Positions 60,336-64,000 of a stretch of DNA of 64,000 bases are shown in pieces. The stretch covers positions 59,985,817 to 60,049,816 of the forward strand of contig CM069459.1 in assembly GCA_035610835.1 (NCBI GenBank), written 5' to 3'. The translations under genes were made by a program, and so were the position numbers. Source of the DNA: Ophiura sarsii. Its lineage: Eukaryota > Echinodermata > Ophiuroidea > Amphilepidida > Ophiuridae. Positions within the stretch are counted from its first letter, which is position 1; each line of letters opens with the position of its first letter. The notes beneath the pieces are model-generated. The model made no database searches and was not told the origin of the DNA. It saw nothing but the letters and a program-made list of their open reading frames with translations.

Positions 60336-60663
60336 GAATTCTATTAATCTAAGAAGAGAGATGGGCTAGTTGTTCTCCACTATGCTGCCAATGACTACTA
60401 ATTCAAATATGTATGTTTTCTAAGCCATGTCTGATATTAGGGTAGTAGCTGTTAGGCTGAAACAGGCTGATATATTATTAGCCCATAAAGATTATTATGC
60501 GGGACAAAATATAAGCTGTACTCTTATTCTGTTTGTATAATGATATCAATAATGAAGGGCTATGCTGATTAACATTAATTAATAAAAGATATACATTGTA
60601 CATGTGCTGAAAATATGGAATTGTGTGTGGTGTGGTTTACTTTGTGCTGGTATTTGTGCGTTA

Positions 60664-60972
60664 TTAGGCTATATTAAAAAAATCATTTGTCTCAAAGCTA
60701 CCGCGCGCGTTAGTGCATTAGAAAAACAAAAATCTTTATTATTTTAATTTTAAAAAAAAAATTTGTCCAAAAAAATCCAAAAATTTCACCGATTTTTTTC
60801 TTCAGATTTTCATTGATCACATCATTTTAAATACAAAAGGTCACTTTTACAAGGATTTCAATATTTTATATTAAAAAAAATTAAAAAAAACTTGACAAAA
60901 ATCCGCATTCCACATTAGGCTTTGAAAAACTGAAGAGCTTTGAGACAAAAGATGTTTTTAATATAGCCTTAT
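60664..60972. mobile_element. MITE with TTAGGCTATATTAAAAA ends
   Basis: 'taggctatattaaaaaaatc' and 'tttgtctcaaagct' face 'agctttgagacaaaaga' and 'ttttaatatagcctta'. About 310 bp, AT-rich. Confidence 0.75.
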
Positions 60973-61175
60973 ACACCATTTCAAATGATATTGAAAAAAT
61001 TCTGAGAATTGGAAGTCATCAGAATTGTGCCCGATTGTAGTTTGGTTCTTACTGTATCACCATTTATGGTACGACCAATTGGAACCATCGAGTTGAAAAG
61101 TCATCAAACTAATTTTTGGAAAACTTCTATTTGAAATGGTCTGTAGATAAGATGTCATGTTGTTTACAATTATAC

Positions 61176-61685
61176 AAATATTGAATGCCTGAGCGTGTAA
61201 TAGTAAAAACTATGTCACAAGGTCAAATTTGGATTTTTCCATTGCACGAGGCGAAGCCGAGTGTAATGGAATAATCCAAATTGGACCGAGTGATATAGTT
61301 TTACTATTGCACAAACAAAAGGCATTCAATATTTGTTTTATATCATGATATCACATCATTCTTGTCCAGCCATAATGATAGTAAAAACTATCACATGGTT
61401 GAAATTAGGCCTATCATGATATAATATATAATGATAGGCCTGATTGCAGCCATGTGATAGTTTTTACCATCATTATGGCTAGATATTAAATTTGTGATAT
61501 CATTACATAAAACAAATATAATATTGAAAGCCTTTTGCTTGTGCAATAGTAAAACTATATCACTCGGTCCAATTTAGATTGTTCCATCACACTCAGCTGC
61601 GATTCGTGTAATTAAAAATCCAAATTTTACCTTGTGATATATATAGTTTTAACTATCACACTCTCTGGCATTCAATATTTTGAGG
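61176..61685. repeat. ~500-bp nested palindrome
   Basis: The sequence from 'atattgaatgcctgagcgtg' to 'cattcaatattttgag' is self-complementary around about 61430, with further palindromes within each arm ('tgatagtaaaaactatcacatgg', split by 'aggcctatcatgatataa'). It can fold into a long hairpin or cruciform. No coding content. Confidence 0.82.
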
Positions 61686-61724
61686 GTTTCGTGCAAGCGT
61701 GTGCAACCTGCGCCCCTGCCGGCC

Positions 61725-62102
61725 TTTAAATGTATGTGATCTTTTCCAGGGAACACCCTCAATCCTAAAAAAAAAATTGAAATCAGATTTTCTTGCAGAT
61801 TTAGTTTTCTGATCATAAATCGTACATACATTCCAAGTTACAGGGCAATACGATTCTTAATTACTTCAAGATCATGGTTTTAGAGTGAAAATAAACTGTT
61901 GGAGTCTGCGCCAACAACTTATTTTACTCTAAATTCAGTCTAAAACCATGATTTTGAGGTAATTAGGAATCGTATCGCTCTGTAACTTGGAATACATTCA
62001 TGATTTATGATCCGAAAAGTAAATCTGCAATAAAATCTGATTCCAAGTTATTTTCGAGGATTGAGGGCGTCCCCTGGAAAAGATCACATAATATACCTTT
62101 AA
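61725..62102. mobile_element. near-full-length palindromic MITE, ~375 bp
   Basis: 'gatcttttccaggg' to the centre near 61918 ('gttggagtctgcgccaac') and back to 'ccctggaaaagatc'. Arms of about 170 bp pair almost throughout. 'tttaa' borders both sides. Confidence 0.8.
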
Positions 62103-63049
62103 GCTAACTGCATGTTATTGTGTGTTATTTTTAAATGTAAACTATTCTCTCTTTTTCGAGTTAATATTGCCAAAACATTAATAATTTCCCAAACAGTATT
62201 TTCAACTATGGACATATTAATTGAAACTTGAAAATATGTTAAATAAAACCTTTGAGAATGAATTTGGTATTGACACCAAAAAAAACTTGGTTTACCAAAT
62301 TCCCACAATTGACCACTGTAAACAATTAGCATCCACGTTTCTGTCATTACATTTTGGTAGTGGAAACAGGAATCACAAAGGTTATCAAGATTCATGTATT
62401 AATAATTCCTGTAGGAAGAATAATCATGGGACACAAGTTCATGGAATAATAGATGGTCAGTAGGAATAGCAACTTTAAAGAATGAATTTAGTGCCATATT
62501 GCATGCAAGTTTTGAATCATTTAAGAAGTTTTGAACTCTTCTTTAATACTGAGGATTGTGTAAGGGGCACTAAGGGATAGGTATCGGAGTGTGCCCTCAA
62601 TTTTCCTGGAAATCTGGATTTTTGTTTGCGTATGCCGGGACGTAATTATGCTAAATCTTAATTTGCCATCTATCATGTAAAATTTCATGATTTGGTCATT
62701 TCGATGTAGATCACATCGAAATTACCAGCATCACTCATGCCACATATATTGCTTCAATTAATAGTACGGAATGCTTTTTTATGATGAAAATCTAAAAATA
62801 AATAAGTTGAAAATTTCTTTAATAATTGGAAGCAGATTTTCATTGTGATTTAGTTAAGAGATTTTTCTACTGAAAATACAGTAAAGATCGATTTATGAGT
62901 CCGGGAATGTCTTTTCTGATAGTCAAACTTCATTATCAGAGAGAAAAAAATGTGTTAAAGTTTGATAAAGATCACATAATATTCCTATAACCCTAACCCT
63001 GCTAAATTAAACTGAAACCAACTCAAACGTTGGAATGTGACAATTATAA

Positions 63050-63121
63050 GGATGACCTTTCATGTAAAATAGAAAACATCAAGTTGAAAATCGGGCCAGC
63101 AATCGGAACATCTACCTTTAA
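63050..63121. mobile_element. partial MITE family D end
   Basis: 'tttcatgtaaaatagaaaac' through 'cggaacatctacctttaa' is the complement of the family D left end (18593, 26022), with TTAA at 63118-63121. The rest is missing; the left boundary is not defined. Confidence 0.72.
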
Positions 63122-63129
63122 CTTGTCAT

Positions 63130-63432
63130 AATAGCATTTTGTATAGAGTGATGAATGCCTAGCTAGCTTTCTACTGTAGCATTTTGTTTAGCGTTAGGAA
63201 TGCCTAAGTTTACACCATAGCATTTTGGTAAGCGTTAGGAATGCCTAACTTTCTATAATAGCAATTGTATAGAGTGACGAATGCCTAACTTTACACCATA
63301 GCATTTTGTATAGAGTTACGACGAATGCCTAAATTTCCATAATAGCATTTTGTATAAAGTGATGAATGCTTCACTTTATACCATAGCATTTTGTATAGAG
63401 TTACGAATGCCTAACTTTACACCATAGCATTT
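63130..63432. repeat. 41-bp minisatellite, about 8 units
   Basis: Units of 40-45 bp with the pattern 'atagcattttgtatagagt', '(t)gacgaatgcctaac', 'tttacacca'. Start points at about 63132, 63177, 63218, 63259, 63299, 63343, 63384 and 63425. Adjacent to the partial family D MITE. Confidence 0.88.
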
Positions 63433-64000
63433 TACACCACATTTTTACACTCCAGATCACATAATTGTATAAACTTGATGCTATAAATATAAATAGAAAC
63501 AGAATTTTACACCACGGTTCTTTGAGTGGCTTTGTGATATATATTTATCTGAAGGCTTGAAACTTTTAACTGGCGTTGTTTCACATTTTCCCTTTCCCTT
63601 TGTATGGGTGTAGTCACAAATGATTACTAAACATTTCCCTTTTCTGATGTTTTTATGAATGCTTTTCCACGCGGCTATTATACCGGGTGGTTCAAAAAAA
63701 AGTTGACCCAAGTTCAAAGTAATTTTTCAACCACATTTAAAGTTTCAGATAATTTCTGTTTGCTTAGTCTTAATCATCAGTAAGTTTTAAAATTATCCTG
63801 ATAAGATGGTACATTTATCTTGGTTGGTTCTTCAGATATGGTTCATTACAGAAAGCATGCACAAAGCTGCCTTGGCCACGGGAGAGTCCTTTAGTAGAGA
63901 TGGAATGCACAAAGTGGACTTACACACGATTGGTCACAAATTGTAAAAATAGGAGAAAAAGAAACAAGGAGACATCTGAGACATCTGTCTGGTACTTGAC
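63433..64000. other. end of window, mostly unassigned
   Basis: A broken family A end ('ttttccacgcggctatta') at about 63662 is followed by a mariner-style 'taccgggtggttcaaaaaaa' word. The remainder has no recognisable gene. Confidence 0.4.

Noticed and set aside
53957..64000. a second gene downstream of the ACK gene
   Set aside because: Short ORFs (for example 57454-57690, 62221-62463) have no domain, no splice-phase consistency and overlap or adjoin repeats.

Overview
The window is animal nuclear DNA from an intron-rich, AT-rich genome full of short inverted-repeat transposons (MITEs), tRNA-derived SINE-like units, a giant foldback element and poly-C/poly-G runs. This load suggests a marine invertebrate. 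The large foldback is of a kind classically described in sea urchins, so an echinoderm or other non-vertebrate deuterostome is plausible, but I cannot name the species.

One protein-coding gene is recognisable, on the + strand from about 5.8 to 54 kb: the 3' two-thirds of an ACK/TNK2-type non-receptor tyrosine kinase (activated Cdc42 kinase). I assembled it from splice sites, reading phase and homology. Its exons are: end of the SH3 domain plus a basic tail (5843-6001); a 45-nt linker (8250-8294); the Cdc42/Rac-binding CRIB motif (33181-33285 and/or 33349-33453); a Ser/Pro-rich exon (35346-35724); a 484-codon disordered exon (39891-41342); a 1057-nt proline-rich exon (50003-51059); a second Pro-rich exon (51672-52516); and the terminal exon with the paired UBA-like C-terminus and stop (53750-53956). 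Every junction agrees in phase, giving about 1,415 residues in one reading frame. SAM/kinase exons and the first half of SH3 are not seen and should lie upstream of the window.

The most interesting signal is that this gene has repeatedly duplicated its own exons and splice sites in place. The CRIB exon is present as four tandem units: two intact and differing only at synonymous sites, one destroyed by a SINE, and one decayed. The SH3-end exon is present as one intact unit, one truncated near-identical unit and one probable decayed unit. The donor end of the 1057-nt exon is repeated four times in 44-bp steps, and the acceptor of the 484-codon exon is duplicated 393 bp upstream. The tail also carries four YxxM motifs, a possible PI3-kinase docking array.

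Other regions: 1-5.5 kb is a palindrome plus a ~5 kb foldback element with ~2 kb arms and a nested 946-bp DNA transposon. 8.3-33.2 kb is one ~25 kb intron filled with MITEs, SINEs and a 1.3 kb AT pentanucleotide array. 35.7-53.7 kb holds the tail introns with further MITEs and a 42-bp minisatellite. 54-64 kb lies downstream of the gene and holds only repeats, including an array of 20-bp palindromes (about 60.0-60.3 kb), large hairpins and a 41-bp minisatellite; no second gene was found.
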